A stretch of DNA of 64,000 nt from Talpa occidentalis (taxonomy: Eukaryota; Chordata; Mammalia; Eulipotyphla; Talpidae): contig NW_023601754.1 of the NCBI RefSeq assembly GCF_014898055.3, positions 49,159,013 to 49,223,012 of the forward strand. The letters run 5' to 3'. The notes below the pieces were generated by a model. That model was not told where the DNA came from. It made no database searches and saw only the letters and a list, made by a program, of their open reading frames with translations. The position numbers and the translations under genes are program-made. Positions 22,215 through 34,153 of the stretch are shown piece by piece. Within the stretch, counting starts at the first letter, position 1; every line of letters starts with the position of its first letter.

Positions 22215-22339
22215 AAAAAACACCATAAAATCAGGATTTTTTAAATATCCCTGTTTAAGGGGTCAATAAAATGAGGCTAGGCATAAGGGAAAATTGCCTT
22301 TGTTGAGTGTAATTGGCAACTTGTCTTACTTGTGACAAG

Positions 22340-23222
22340 TTTTCATTAACTGAGGGATGATATCGTATTACTACTATGTTATTACAGGGATAATTTAATA
22401 TTTTAGTCAGAAGACCATTATCATTATTATTGTTAGTGCTGTCAACCTAAAAACACAGGAGGCAATTAAGAAGGCAAAGCATGTTTGTTTACTTGGAATC
22501 AAAAAAACTGCAATTTGGGGTACAAGTTTAGGCAGAAAACAGAAAACATGCCCTTCCCCTAGGGAAAAGGTCAGAGGTTTTTATGGTAGAAAAGAGGAAG
22601 GTGGGGTAATTACTTAAAGAGTTGGTTAGTTTAACAGGCTTAAGGTTTCCAGACTGCACAGTAATTGGTTACTGATTCCATAGAAAGGACAAAAAAGGAA
22701 CTGATTCTATCCTCCAGCAAAACAGCCCATCCTCAGTTCTCCATTGTTCCCCTTAAAGCTATTATTTAACATGATTACCTTTTTTGGAAGTCTTTGGCCC
22801 AGGTCAAGGACACCGGTAATGCGATTTCTCTGTAATGAATGCCTCCTACTTCCACTTTAAAGCAGCTCCACAGATGTCAACTATTCATTGTACCTGGAAT
22901 TACCATTATTTCTTACAAATATTGCAATTATTATAATAAGTATTACTATTGTGGTCATTATCGGTAGTAATAAAAAAAGTAGGACTATTACTAAGTTGCT
23001 ATTTTATAGTGATAAAATCTTATTACTATCATTAGAGTAACAAGTATTACTATTATCACCATAATTGCTTCAAATAAGTATGATTATTATTGCTGATAGT
23101 AAGTATTGCTATTCTAGTAATAAGTGTTACTATATACTTATGACTGCTTACAAATAATGCTCTTTTTAGTAATAAGTAGTACTGTTTTATCGTTACTATT
23201 TTTGTTATCATTTAGAATAATA
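22340..23222. repeat. Degenerate TATTAC/AATAAG-rich region, with an unidentified insert
   Basis: 22340-22430 and 22900-23220 are built from variants of TATTACTATTATC and AATAAGTATTACTA, an old decayed microsatellite. Between them, 22440-22890 is ordinary sequence resembling an old LTR, not identified. Confidence 0.6.
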
Positions 23223-23223
23223 C

Positions 23224-23524
23224 AGGGCCTCCCTGGTGGTGCAAGGGGTTAAGTCTCAGCACTATGAAGCTATCTGCAGCCACTGCAGCACGAGTTCTAT
23301 CCTGGGCCAGGGAGCTACCCACATGGCACATCAGACCTCTCCTGTCTCCCACTGCTCCCCTCAGCAGTGGATTTCAGTAGATCTGCCTGTTCTGCTCCCC
23401 ACTGTCTCTGGTGAATCCTCTCTCTCACACACACATACCCCCACACACACGTCTGGCCTACACCCCAGCTCTTGTATGCATAAACAAAATAAAAATAAAT
23501 CTTAAATTTTTAAAAAAAAAAAAC
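23224..23524 (+). mobile_element. SINE-A with CA-rich insertion
   Basis: CTCACACACACATACCCCC insertion like the copy at 5992, perhaps a shared subfamily mark. Confidence 0.9.
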
Positions 23525-24889
23525 CCTGCAGTTTCCTTTGTCCTTCCTCCTTGCCAGGATAAAAAGAAAGGAAAGAAGTTTCCTTAACCCTGGGGATGCT
23601 CATTTGTAGTTCATGCTCAGTAAACTGGAGCCAGCATTAACTGAAATATGTAGGAGTGCTCCCCGCCTCCCCTCCATGCTCTGGGTCCCTCCCCCAGATG
23701 CACAGAAGCTGGGCTCACTGATTTCTTTTTCATCTTTTCAACCATTCGACTTTCTGCAGGTCGAGACTCAGGCAAAGTGAGGCCAGGGACCATGTGACTC
23801 TGGTTTCGCCCTGGAGACTGGGGATCGAGGTGGAAAGCAGCCACAGCCCAGCCTGAGGACTTAGGTGGGCAGCACAAATCTCACCTACTAACTACTTGTC
23901 TGCGTTCTAAAAAAGCTCCTGGCTGATTGCAGACATTGCCTTCCTGGGGATTTATGCCTCTTCCGAGTTTTCTGTAAATCTACTCACTCCGCCTTCCTTC
24001 TCCATAGTCACCCAAAGTGTGCTCCCCTGTCCGGCTAGGGGGCTGGACAACTGGGACTTTGGAGTCCGCTGGGATCTCTCAGGGTGCCCTTCTGTGAAAT
24101 AGGCCCAGTGATAGTCTAAAGGTGCAAATATTTTATTGACTCCCAACTGCTCACATTAAAGCCTGAACTTTTTTTTTTTTTTAAGATTTATTTATTTATT
24201 TATACAAGCACTGGGTACAGTCAGAAGTGAGGGAGGGTAAAAGAATTCACCAGAGCCAGAGTGGGGAGCAGAGCAGGCAGAAGGACCGAAGTACACTGCT
24301 GAGGGGAGCAGTGGGCGGTGGGAGAGGTCTGCGCACCATGCGGGACCCTCCTCCGGGGGCCGGGGAGCAGCCGGGGATCAAACCAGCGCTGCAGAGGCTG
24401 CAGGCAGCTTTGCAACCCAGTGCTCAACCGCTGCGCCACCGGGGAGGCCCACGCCTGAACTTCTTAACCAGATAGTATTGGTTATTGATTCATGAATCGT
24501 TGAGCCCAGGTGCCCTGGAAAGGTTACAGGGCAACCCCGATGTGAAAAGACACTGTGGATAAATGTGGACCTGTTTTCTATTCTAGACAGACGTTCGTTT
24601 CCATTTCAAAGATCGGATTCCTGACTATCCATGAAGCCTCAGTCCACCCGCCACCCTGCTGTTCGGCCTCCAGTCTTGTTCAGAGGTCCTTGCAAGAGCA
24701 GGTCAAACTCTTCATCCTGCTAATTCATGTACTTGCAGCATCTTCCCACATTACCCCCCCCCCCAATCCTTACCACTCTTTAAAGTGAGGGCCCACTTGA
24801 AGCCCCAGAACTGGAACTAAGATTGCATTAAAGTTAAAAAACAACAACTAGAGCAAAGCAGACATCTTAGATGAACTTCCCTCCTCAAT
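23525..24889. other. Unassigned sequence around a SINE-B
   Basis: Leads into the ERV LTR; nothing else recognised. Confidence 0.4.
24166..24450 (-). mobile_element. SINE-B, full length
   Basis: Target duplication near GCCTGAACTT. Confidence 0.93.
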
Positions 24890-25175
24890 ACCCCCTTCTG
24901 AGGGAGTTTCCTGCAGTTGGTTGCTCAGTAAATGAGCTGTCTCTTAACTCTTAGCATCAAAAAGCCCAACAGAACCTTCTCTACTCTCCTATTCAGGCCT
25001 TAACACTCCGCTTTTGTTAAGTTGATATATATATATCTCCACCTTTCTTCAGGCTTTTCGTTCCTGGGAGGTCCTTCAGCAAGTGTAAATAAACTTTTCT
25101 TTTCTCCTGTTAATCTGTCTATTGTCAGTTAATTTTCAGACCCGGGACTACTGGACTCAAATTGAAAGAGAACAT
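24890..25175 (+). mobile_element. ERV LTR 3' part
   Basis: AAATAAACTTTTCTTTTCTC followed by CTGTTAATCTGTC, GTCAGTTAATTTTCAGACCC is the familiar R-U5 ending of class I ERV LTRs. The left edge is uncertain; no internal viral genes are present. Confidence 0.55.
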
Positions 25176-25376
25176 CTCCCCTCCCATCATGTTTGTCACA
25201 AAGCCTTTCATAGAATGCCTTTCCCCAAATCACCTGGACCCCTCTCCCTGCTGGTCCAGTTCTGACCTCTTGGCCACCATCCTCAAGTACTAAGGAACAC
25301 CCTCTCCCTTCTGGTTTAATTAAGACCTAGAAAGTAGTAGATTTCACTGAGTATCTGTTGAACAACTAAATTGTTT

Positions 25377-25637
25377 TGTTTTTAAAAGATTATTTATGCA
25401 TACAAGAGCTGGGGTACAGGCCAGAGATGTGGGGGGGGGAGGTAAGAGGATCAGAGACAGAGTGGGGAACAGAACAGGCAGATTGAATGCTGCTTAGGGG
25501 AGCAGCAGGTGACACAGGAGAGGTCTGCTGTGCCATGTCGGTAGCTCCCTGGCTGGCCAGGGATCGAACTCGTGCTGCAGAGGCTGCAGATTGCCTCATA
25601 GTCTGATGCTTAACCCCTTGCGCCACCAGGGAGGCCC
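25377..25637 (-). mobile_element. SINE-A, full length
   Basis: Target duplication AACAACTA.ATT. Confidence 0.92.
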
Positions 25638-25838
25638 CAAACAACTATATTCTTTACCAGAATCTTCAGGAAGATCTAGTCAAAGTGGACTCTTAAATTA
25701 AAAACAGTCCTGCCTAGTAAATCTTCAACGAAGAGAAAAAGTGATTAGTTCCCACACCGATCCTCCTGTGGCTGTCTACAAGCGTCTGAAGAGATTTTGT
25801 TGCTCTCACTGCTATGTCATTTAAAAAACTCTTGCATC

Positions 25839-26170
25839 GGGCCTCCCCGGTGGCGCAGCGGTTGAGCGCTGGGTTGCGAAGCTGCCCATGGCCTCTGCAG
25901 CGCCAGTTCAATCCCCGGCTGCTCCCCGGCCACCAGAGGAGGGTCCCACATGGTGCTCAGACCTCTCCTGCCACACCCGCTGCTCCCCTCAGCAGTGTAC
26001 TTCGGTCCTTCTGCCTGCTCTGCTCCCTGCTCTGGCTCTGGTGAATTCTCTCACCCTCCTGTGCTTCTGACTGTACCACCCAGTGCATGTATAAACAAAA
26101 AAACAAACAAACAAATAATAAAACATGCCTCTATAAAAAAAAAATTATAAAAATAAATAAATAAATAAAA
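25839..26170 (+). mobile_element. SINE-B with extended tail
   Basis: Ends AAAACATGCCTCTATAAAAA then a second A/T-rich tail; target duplication AAAACTCTTGCATC. Confidence 0.93.
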
Positions 26171-26214
26171 AACTCTTGCATCTAGTTCATCAGAACCCAT
26201 GCTTTGAAATACTT

Positions 26215-26440
26215 TTTCAGATTTATTTATTTATGCATACAAGAACCGGGGTGCAGGTCAGAGATGCGGGGGTGGGGGGGAGGGATCAGTGGATTCACCA
26301 GAGACAGAGTGGGGAGCAGAACAGGCAGATACACTGCTGAGGGGAGCAGCAGAAAGACAGGAGAGTGCTGTGCCATGGGGGTCAGCTCCAGATAGGTTGA
26401 TAGTGCTGCAACTTAACCCCTGGTGCCACCAGGGAGGCAC
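26215..26440 (-). mobile_element. SINE-A, internally deleted
   Basis: About 30 bp shorter in the head half. Confidence 0.88.
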
Positions 26441-26837
26441 TTTAATTTTATTAATAAGCTTAAAGAGCTTCATATGGCGATCACATTGATCAGTGAGGTA
26501 TAGATGGTAAGGATGGGGCCCCTAAGGGTCTACGAGGTGACCCCCCACACTCAGATGTTGGTTTACGAATATAAACAGACATCTTTATCCTTCGGGGCCC
26601 ATCTTCATTCCTTGGCTAAAACATCTAATTGCTCTTCAAGAAGTACACAGTGAGTAAAATGTGCTTGAGCATGGACTCCTGGGACCTTCAAGGCAGAAGA
26701 CCTGGTGTCGGGACTTTAGTTAGCAACAGGGGAGAGAAATTGGGTTCAACACCAAACACTGAAGAAGCTGGGGGACACAGCCAAAAATCAGGGTAAAGAG
26801 TCCAGTGGATGGGCAATTAGTAAGTGGAGATGCTTAC

Positions 26838-27165
26838 AAAACTGGTCCAAGGGCATTCCTGCTACAGGAAGGTCAAAGACTCAGCATCCAGGCTGGAGGC
26901 TGAGGAACTTGATCAGATATCCAGGGTGGAGGGAGTGGCTTGGCTGAATTCTTTGCTATGTCTGTGCTGGACAGGTCAGGGGCCAAGGTCAGAGGTGCCT
27001 GACTACAGTTTGGTCAGGGAGAGTCTTATGCTCCAAACATCTTATGTAAAAGGACGCCAGAGAAAAACACTGGAAAGCACAAGAGAGGACGAGACTGAGA
27101 ACCTGGGTTGGGGCAAAATGGGCGAAAGCAAAATGGCGAAATGTTCAAACATTTCCGGCCATCAT
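26838..27165 (+). repeat. Unit of an inverted duplicate pair, copy 1
   Basis: Closely matches the reverse complement of about 28690-29015, over 90% identical by eye through GGTCCAAGGGCATTCCTG and ACATCTTATGTAAAAGGACG. Weaker similarity extends left to about 26730. Open frames crossing both copies are shadows; no protein family is recognised. Confidence 0.85.
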
Positions 27166-27434
27166 TTCCTTGACTGCAAAGTGGGATCCACGGGTTCAAT
27201 ACAGAAGCTGGGGAGGGGGGGGGTCGGTAGGGGTAGGGGTGAAACACAGGGAAACTGGAACTTTTGGTTTTGCATTGTCCCATCCCTCCCACTGACCCCC
27301 AGCCTCTGTGTTGGCCCCGAGGGAGTTCACTCTGGGAAAGCTTTCCTTAGAGGTCCCCTTTCAGCGATACCAGCGAATTTGCGAGGTGAGTTTCTTCATA
27401 AGACAGAGGTGTTAGTTACATTCAAAAGGAAGGG

Positions 27435-27690
27435 TTAGGGGGTGTTGCAAGGGAGTTAAATCTCAGCACTGTGTAGCCATCAGCAGTCCCCACACTTTGG
27501 ATCCCTGGCCAGGGAGCTACCCACATGGCGCGGCAGACCTCTCCTGTCTCCCTGCTGCTCCCCTCAGCAGTGTATTTCAGTCAGTCTGCCTCTTCTGTTC
27601 CCCACTCTGTCTCTGGTGAATCCTTTCACCCCGACACCTCTGGGCTACACCCCAGTTCTTGTATGCATAAATAAATATATCTTTAAAAAA
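27435..27690 (+). mobile_element. SINE-A, head degraded
   Basis: Begins GGGTGTTGCAAGGGAGTTAAA. Confidence 0.88.
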
Positions 27691-27984
27691 GAAAAGGCAG
27701 ATTTAATATAGAAAGGGAGAGAAGAGTAAAGGACCCTGGCAAAGACACAAGGGGGCAGAAAGGGATACCCCGAAAGGGTTAGGTCTGCTAAGAGAGAGGC
27801 AGCTTGGTCAAAGGCGGGCGGCCTTGGGAGAGCCACTTCTGCTGAGGGAGGTCACTGCAGAAAAGCCCCAAGTCACAGGCAGGCAGGAGGCTGCTCTCCC
27901 TCGCTGCTGCAGAAATCACACTGACAAAGGCTCCTCTTTTCCCTGGGAGAGGCAACATGTTCTAGTCATCGCATTAACACAAGG

Positions 27985-28080
27985 AAAAGGAGAAGTTCAT
28001 TGCAATAATACTTTGTGATGTACAACAGAGCAATATTTAGGGTATTGTCATCCTCAGCTCCAGTCTGGGGGTAGTTCATT
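27985..28080 (+). repeat. Second inverted pair, short unit
   Basis: AGTTCATTGCAATAATA and TATTGTCA...CAGCTC recur in reverse complement at 29925-30060. Order relative to the larger pair is not that of a simple palindrome. Confidence 0.6.
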
Positions 28081-28383
28081 TTTTTGTGGAGCTGTAAACT
28101 TTGGTTAAATTAATTACTTCTAGGGTGTGACTAGGTTGAGTTGTAAGGACCAAGGGGTTCTCTACAAAGGTCTCCACCTCTGTATCCCACCTCTGGTCTG
28201 CGCCTCTGACACTCTCTAAAGCCTCTGACACTTGCTGCGGCAGTTGGCTCCTGAGGATTTTTCATTTCAATAGCTCGTGTAAGTTATGTTCGTGCCTTCT
28301 GCCCATTCCTCCAGGTTCTGGCCTTGCGTGACCCTGGTTTCTGGTCTTGTGGTGCCTTCTTTCTCAATTTTCTTCTCTGTCTC

Positions 28384-28646
28384 TTTTTTTTAAAGATTTA
28401 TTTATTTATTTATACAAATGCTAGGTACAGTCAGAAGCGCAGGAAGGTGAGAGAATTCGCCAGAGCAGGGAACAGAACAGCAGACTGACGAAATACACTG
28501 CTGAGGGGAGCAGTGGGCGCAGCAGGAGAGGTTTGTTGCGCCGCCATGTGGGACCCTCACCGCTGGCTGGGGATCAAACGGGCGCTGCAGGGGCTATGGG
28601 CAGCTTCGCAACCCAGCGCTCAATCGCTGTGCCACCAGGGGAGGCC
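28384..28646 (-). mobile_element. SINE-B, full length
   Basis: Sits between the inverted duplicate units. Confidence 0.92.
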
Positions 28647-28689
28647 CTCCATTTTCTTCTCTTAATCTCCATCAGAAATGATGGACAGA

Positions 28690-29165
28690 TATGGAGGATG
28701 TTTGAGCATTTCACCGTTTTGCTTTCACCCCTTTTGCCCCAACCCAGCTTCTCAGTCTCTTCCTCTCTTGTGCTTTCCAGTGTTTTTCTCTGGCGTCCTT
28801 TTACATAAGATGTTTGTAGCATAAGACTCTCCCTGACCAAGCTGTAGTCAGGCACCTCTGACCTTGGCCTCTGACCTGTCCAGCAAAGACATAGCCAAGT
28901 CACTCCCTCCACCCTGGATATCTGATCAAGTTCCTCAGCCTCCAGCTTGGATGCTGAGTCCTTGACCCTCCTGCAACAGGAATGCCCTTGGACCTGTTTA
29001 GTAAGACATCCCTGGCCCCACCTAAGTATCTCCCCCTGGCAATTGGCCATTCACTCCTCCATCAAGTTCTTCCCCTGCCAGTCCTCATTTCTCCTTGCTT
29101 GATTTTGAGTTGAGCCCAATTTCTTTGCCCTGTTCAGATACCCTTGACTCCAAAGGGGTTCAGAA
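28690..29165 (-). repeat. Unit of an inverted duplicate pair, copy 2
   Basis: Minus-strand partner of the copy at 26838-27165, with a looser extension to about 29165. The two face each other across 1.5 kb that includes a SINE-B. They may be two insertions of one unidentified LTR-type repeat or a local inverted duplication. Confidence 0.8.
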
Positions 29166-29257
29166 CATGCCAGCCCGAACTATGTTACTTTGAGACATTT
29201 ACTATTTTGATTTAAAGGAACTAAAAGGAGCAGTGAATATGAAGCTTCTTTTTCTTT

Positions 29258-29550
29258 TCTTTTTTAAAGATTTATCTGTGTATGTATGCAACAACTGGGG
29301 TGTAGGCCAGAGGTGCCGTGTGTATGTGTGTGTGTTTGTGCATGTGTGTGTATTCACCAGAGACAGAGTCGGGAGCAGAACAGGGGGATCCACTGAAAGA
29401 CACTGCTGAGGGGAGCAGCGGGGAGACAGGAGAGGTCTTGCTGCGGTATGTGATTCAGCTCCCTGGCCGGGGATAGAATTCAGGTCACAGTGGCTGGCAA
29501 TTGTTTGAAGGCGCTGAGACTTTAAACCCTGCACAACCAGGAAGGCCCCC
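29258..29550 (-). mobile_element. SINE-A with TG-rich insertion
   Basis: GTGTGTATGTGTGTGTG in place of the CACCCCCGCAC region. Confidence 0.9.
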
Positions 29551-29924
29551 CCTTCTTTTTTCAAAAGCAGGAGATAGAATTCTTAGATGAAGGAAGTCCC
29601 CACTCTAGAAGTCAAAGTCACATTCTTGTCATTAGAGGCTGGAAGGAGGGAAGTGCACACAGAGCCCTCCTTACAACAGTGCTTGGCACCCTCTCACTTC
29701 CCTGCATGCTCAGTCATTTTCCCACAATGGCCTCAGTTTCCATAACCTAGTGTAAAAGCAAGTAGATCCTGCCACTCCTTTATTAAGGTACCCAAGTCTC
29801 CTAAAACTCAGTGTGTATATTTTCCTCCTATTGTGCTCTCTTATGTCCGTTTAACTTGTATGGAGACAAAAAGTCTTCAAATCACCACGGTAAAAGCTGA
29901 TCTCTGCTACAGAGGCTACTGCAT

Positions 29925-30060
29925 GTCCTGATAAGCTCTTATCAGCGTTTTGATATGTTAATAGATCAGAGCTGGGGGGTGACAATATAGTTAAATGTTG
30001 ATGTGTTGCACTTCATTAAATATTATTGCAATGAACTCTTCTTACTTTTTACTTGTTTTA
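29925..30060 (-). repeat. Second inverted pair, partner
   Basis: Reverse complement counterpart of 27985-28080, more diverged and slightly longer. Confidence 0.6.
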
Positions 30061-30341
30061 ATGTAAATACTAGAGCAGGGGACCTTTCCCAGGTGTCTAC
30101 TGCAGTTCAGTCCACACATCTGGTGGAAACGTGTGTGCAACTCTGCTGGGGGTAGATGAACGGAATCCCCAGCTAAGGTGACCCATGGACAATTTTGAGG
30201 GTAAAGTGATGCTGTTGATAATTGTGCTTGGCCCTCAGACTTAAGCTAGGTTGTCTCTCCACAGGTATGGTCTGTCAACAACAAACTGATTTCCCTCTTT
30301 CATCCTTGTAATTTTTTTTTTTAATTAGTTTCTGTATACTA

Positions 30342-30630
30342 TTTTTTTTTTTTTAAAGATTTTATTTTTATTTATTTATTTATACAAGCACTGGGTACAG
30401 TCAGAAGCGCGGGAGGGTGAGAGAACTCACCAGAGCCAGAGCGGGGAGCAGAGCAGGCAGAAGGACCGAAGTACACTGCTGAGGGGAGCAGCGGGCGGCA
30501 GGAGAGGCCTGCGCGCCATGTGGGACCCTCCTCTGGTGGCCGGGGAGCAGCCGGGGATCGAACCGGCGCTGCAGAGGCTGCGGGCAGGTTCGCAATCCAG
30601 CGCTCAACCGCTGCGCCACCGGGGAGGCCC
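30342..30630 (-). mobile_element. SINE-B, full length
   Basis: Target duplication CATCCTTGTAATTTTTTT. Confidence 0.94.
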
Positions 30631-32019
30631 CATCCTTGTAATTTTTTTGATGTGAAATTGTTTCTAATCTCTCTAAGATTGTTAAAAATATTTATTTAGC
30701 AAGACACCAACCTGACCTGGTCCTGGCCATCAACGCGTCTTCGGGAGAGGACTTCAGACCCACGCACCTCGTATGATTAGAAACTTGTATCTCCTCGTCA
30801 TTCATTTGTTCACCAAATTCATGAATATTTGGAGTTGGTACTGTTTTCTACCTGGGAAGGACCAAAAGCAGAGGTATATCTTTGCTCATCTTGGAGATAC
30901 TTTTTTGCTGGTGGGGGAAGTAAGTAACTTGACAAGAAGACCATCAAAGACAAAGACCCAAACAACTGGATTCTGTTTAGGCTGTGGCAGGAGGGTGGCC
31001 TTCTGGCATCTAAACCAAGGTTAGGGTGTCTGGGCCAACGGTTTGGCCTAGAATATTTTAGGGAGTAGGCAGAACGGGGGTTGATTTTGTAATCGGGGGT
31101 GTTTCTCTTTCTCTCCCCCACTCAGGACTCTGATTTAAATAACTACGTGGGAGGAAGTTGGGAAGTTGGGGGGCTTGTGTCTGGCCGGCTCAGGAGACTC
31201 AGGTCAACAAGGCAGAGGTCTGTGTTTGGTCCGCTCACAGGTAAACGAGGCAGTCACCTGGACCCAAGGAGCACGTCTGGTGTGCCATTCACCCTTTCCT
31301 GAAACACAATAAGGGTGGTGGTGGGAGATTTCTTCACCTTTCCTGTTTCAGGATTCAGGTAAAGCCAGATATTGTATAAAGACAAACACGGTGTGTCAGA
31401 CAGTGATGAAGATTTACTGGAATACTGAAGCACAGTAAGGGGGTGGGGTGGAGTATTAGGATCTTGAGGTCCTGGAAGTTTTAACAAGGTAGGAGGGATT
31501 TCCTGAGCCTCGTTAGTAGGATTAACGTCCTCCCCACCCCCACCTCCCAGGCTGCAGATAAACGTTGGTCAATAGATTGAAGGGTTGATAGGTTGAGAGG
31601 ATTAAATGGGGGGCCTAAAAGGATTTCCCAAACTGGTGGGGCCTGACAATAGAAGATTACTGCTGTTGAGCCCATCCAGAAAATACTAAGGGTGGGTGGG
31701 CAGGGTGGAGGGTACTGGGTGATTGTAATGACAACAAGGTCTAGTGATTTGCAAATGAAGATCTTTCAATTTTGCAGGAAGAATTGTGGGGTTAAGAAAA
31801 GCTTGGGCCAGCCTCCCCCTTGGGCTCACAAATCTCATTTCTTAAGTTTTTGGATTTTCTGAGTCCTTCTGTTTTCATTAAAAATTAAAAAAATAAGTGT
31901 TTTTCATTAAATTTACTTGAAATCATCTATCATTATAGTCTTCATTTATTTAATGTTCCTTGAATTCAATTGCATTTAGGAAACCTTTCACTCTGAAAAA
32001 ATGTGTTGCAGCTTTTTTT
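30631..32019. other. Unassigned sequence
   Basis: Two weakly similar pieces (31300 CTGAAACACAATAAGGGTGG and 31423 CTGAAGCACAGTAAGGGGG) suggest an old repeat. No gene recognised. Confidence 0.4.
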
Positions 32020-32345
32020 CCCCGTTGAAGTAACATAGGTTTACAACACTGTGTGTGACCTGGGGGTAGAGGGTCACGCCTCTTCGGACATATGTGACCA
32101 CACTGCAGCCATCACCTCCACCGCAGAACTTGGGGTCCCCGCCCCCCTCTGGGAACCTCAGTTCTGCAGTCCTATTTCCAGGGTTTGCTGTGGTTTAGTT
32201 TTATCAGTTCCTTTGTTTTGTTTTCTTCATATTCCACATATCAGTTGAACCATCCAGTATTTCTTCTTCTGATTCATTTCATTTTAATATTAATCCCTTC
32301 ATTTTCATCCATGTTGTGGCAAATGGCAGGATTTCATGCCAGGCT
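32020..32345 (-). mobile_element. L1 3' region, antisense
   Basis: TCATATTCCACATATCAGTTG, then CATCCATGTTGTGGCAAATGG, as at the two window ends. Confidence 0.75.
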
Positions 32346-32934
32346 CAGGGTGGGTCCTGGGGATGGGGGACCTGGGTGAACAAGACCCATAAGACAGCAC
32401 CCATGGGGCGGGCCAAGCACATGAGACAACAAAAACAAAAACTGTGACAAATGCCTGGAACTGCTAAGTGAGTCCTTAGACAAATAGAAAACCGCTAAGC
32501 CCAGGGGACTTGCGAACCAAAAGGCATACAGGATGTTTCCAGAAACCTAACCTGGAGGTTCAGGATGCTTGCTGGAGAAGGCGATTTACCATGAGAGCAA
32601 GGACTGAGAGAGAAAATTGCTAAGATAAAACCAGGGGATTGCAAGGAGCTTGCTGTCTCTGGATGAGGATCAGAGGGTGCAACTGCCATGGAGAGTTAGA
32701 TGTGGACACTCTGGCCTCCCTTGACCTTGATAAGGACCAAAGCAACAAGGCAGAGGCCTGGCCTCCAGAACTGGGTTCACCTCTGTTCCTTGTGGCAGAG
32801 CTTCTATGTCTCCATCTGTCAGATGCCGGTAATATTGCAGGGCTAATACAGATTTGCACAACACAGCAGAAATAAGTGCCTCCATCGTTAATCAAAGTTG
32901 CTCTCAAAAGTATAAAAAAAAAGCCAAGAGAACA
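32346..32934. other. Unassigned sequence
   Basis: Nothing recognised. Confidence 0.4.
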
Positions 32935-33115
32935 GCATACCAAAGACACAAGCATTCATTGCAGCGCTATGAATAAATGATCCTAAAACTACAAAAAAAT
33001 AAAACCTTTTTAAATTGGCACACTAAACCCCTAATAGTAGGGGGTTATATTATGGTGAATGTATGCTGTTTTGCCCTTTGACCATTAAAATTCATGTATC
33101 CATTATTTTATATAC
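32935..33115 (+). mobile_element. Probable L1 fragment, sense
   Basis: ACAAGCATTCATTGCAGCGC followed by TATGAATAA, and later TTATGGTGAATGTATG; diverged. Confidence 0.4.
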
Positions 33116-33293
33116 TGATCTTCTGCAATTCATCTAACCAATCTTAGCAAGTCCGGGGAACTTCAGTTATTCCTGGGGAGAATTAGAATAGGGCCTCCAT
33201 TGTGAAAACTATGCATAAATTAAGTAAAACTGCACCTTTTAAAAATATCCCAAAAACACAGGGAGGAATTATATTGATTTTTTCCCCCTCGTT

Positions 33294-33576
33294 CTTTTTT
33301 TAAAGATTTATTTACTTATGCATACAAGAACTGGGATACCAAAAAAAGAACTGGGGTACAGGCCAGAAGTGCAGGGGGTGAGAGGATTCACCAGAGACAA
33401 AGTGGGGAGCAGAACACGCAGACTGAAATACACTGCTGAGGGGAGCAGTGGGGAGACAGGGGAGGTCTGCAGCGCCATGTGGATAGTTTCCTGGCTGACA
33501 AGGGATCAAACTCGTGCAGAGGCTGAAGACAGCTTCATAGTGCTGTGCTTAACCCCTTGTGCCACCGGGGAGGCCC
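33294..33576 (-). mobile_element. SINE-A with small internal duplication
   Basis: AAGAACTGGGATAC is repeated once near the tail. Confidence 0.9.
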
Positions 33577-34015
33577 AGCAATTATATTGATAAAGTATGG
33601 TTTGTCAAAACACATTTTAAATATTGTGTTTAAAAATTTGTTTTGGTGTTGAGGGTTTGTCCTGTTTGGTGACAGGCCAAGCAGTCCCCCTATTCCCTGC
33701 CAGCGCCATCTCCTCCCACCTGAGCTGTGAAAACCAAAAAAGCCTCTGGATAGTTCCACATTCCCCTGGAGAGAAAAAATACTTCCCCTGCGCCCCATTG
33801 AAAACCACTGCCCTTATCCTAAAACCCACGGATTGTTTTGGGTTTTAGACCCCCAGATCCAAAAAATTGCCCATCAGTCTTATTTGCTCCATAAATATAG
33901 TCAAGTCAATTTCAGTGTTTGTTGAATGAATAATGAAGTCCCCAGGAGGTGGGATCCCTTTCTTCCGGGTGTGTCGATTCAGACCAGCTCAGAGCTCAGA
34001 GATTAGGGAGAGTCT

Positions 34016-34058
34016 GGGCGGGGGCGAAGGCAGGGGAGGGGAGGGAAGGGGAGGGGTC
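34016..34058 (+). promoter_or_regulatory. G-run tract upstream of the miR-371 promoter
   Basis: Seven or more runs of three to five G separated by short spacers, 40-80 bp before the TATA box. It offers GC-box (Sp1-type) sites and could fold as a G-quadruplex on the plus strand. Confidence 0.55.
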
Positions 34059-34095
34059 TTGCTCCTCGGCTGGAGGGGCCAGAGTCTTCAGCTCA

Positions 34096-34100
34096 TATAA
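34096..34100 (+). promoter_or_regulatory. TATA box of the miR-371-373 transcript
   Basis: CATATAAGGG within a GC-rich 130-bp setting, about 475 bp before mir-371. The mouse and human counterparts of this cluster are known to use a TATA promoter just upstream. The start site is expected near 34125-34131. Confidence 0.7.
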
Positions 34101-34126
34101 GGGCCCCGCAGCGTCCTCCTGCAGAG

Positions 34127-34153
34127 GCGCAGCTCAGCTCCACCTGGGTCCCG
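34127..34153 (+). ncRNA. Predicted first exon of pri-miR-371-373
   Basis: From the expected start site about 30 bp past the TATA box to a donor CCCG|GTAAGC at 34154. A matching acceptor, TTTTCCAG at 34501-34502, opens a second exon at 34503 that would contain all three hairpins. The implied intron is 349 nt. No open reading frame is expected. The start site is inferred from spacing only. Confidence 0.5.

Noticed and set aside
26824..27438. 204-codon plus-strand frame
   Set aside because: It is shared with the inverted repeat copy at 28574-29050, mixes repeat with flank, and has no recognisable domain.
28574..29050. 158-codon minus-strand frame similar to the one above
   Set aside because: Runs through the inverted repeat into a SINE-B; similarity is explained by DNA repetition.
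29640..29690. GGGAAGTGCAC with AGGAGGG/CCCTCCT foldback
   Set aside because: Seven-pair stem only and no similarity to AAGTGC-family arms.
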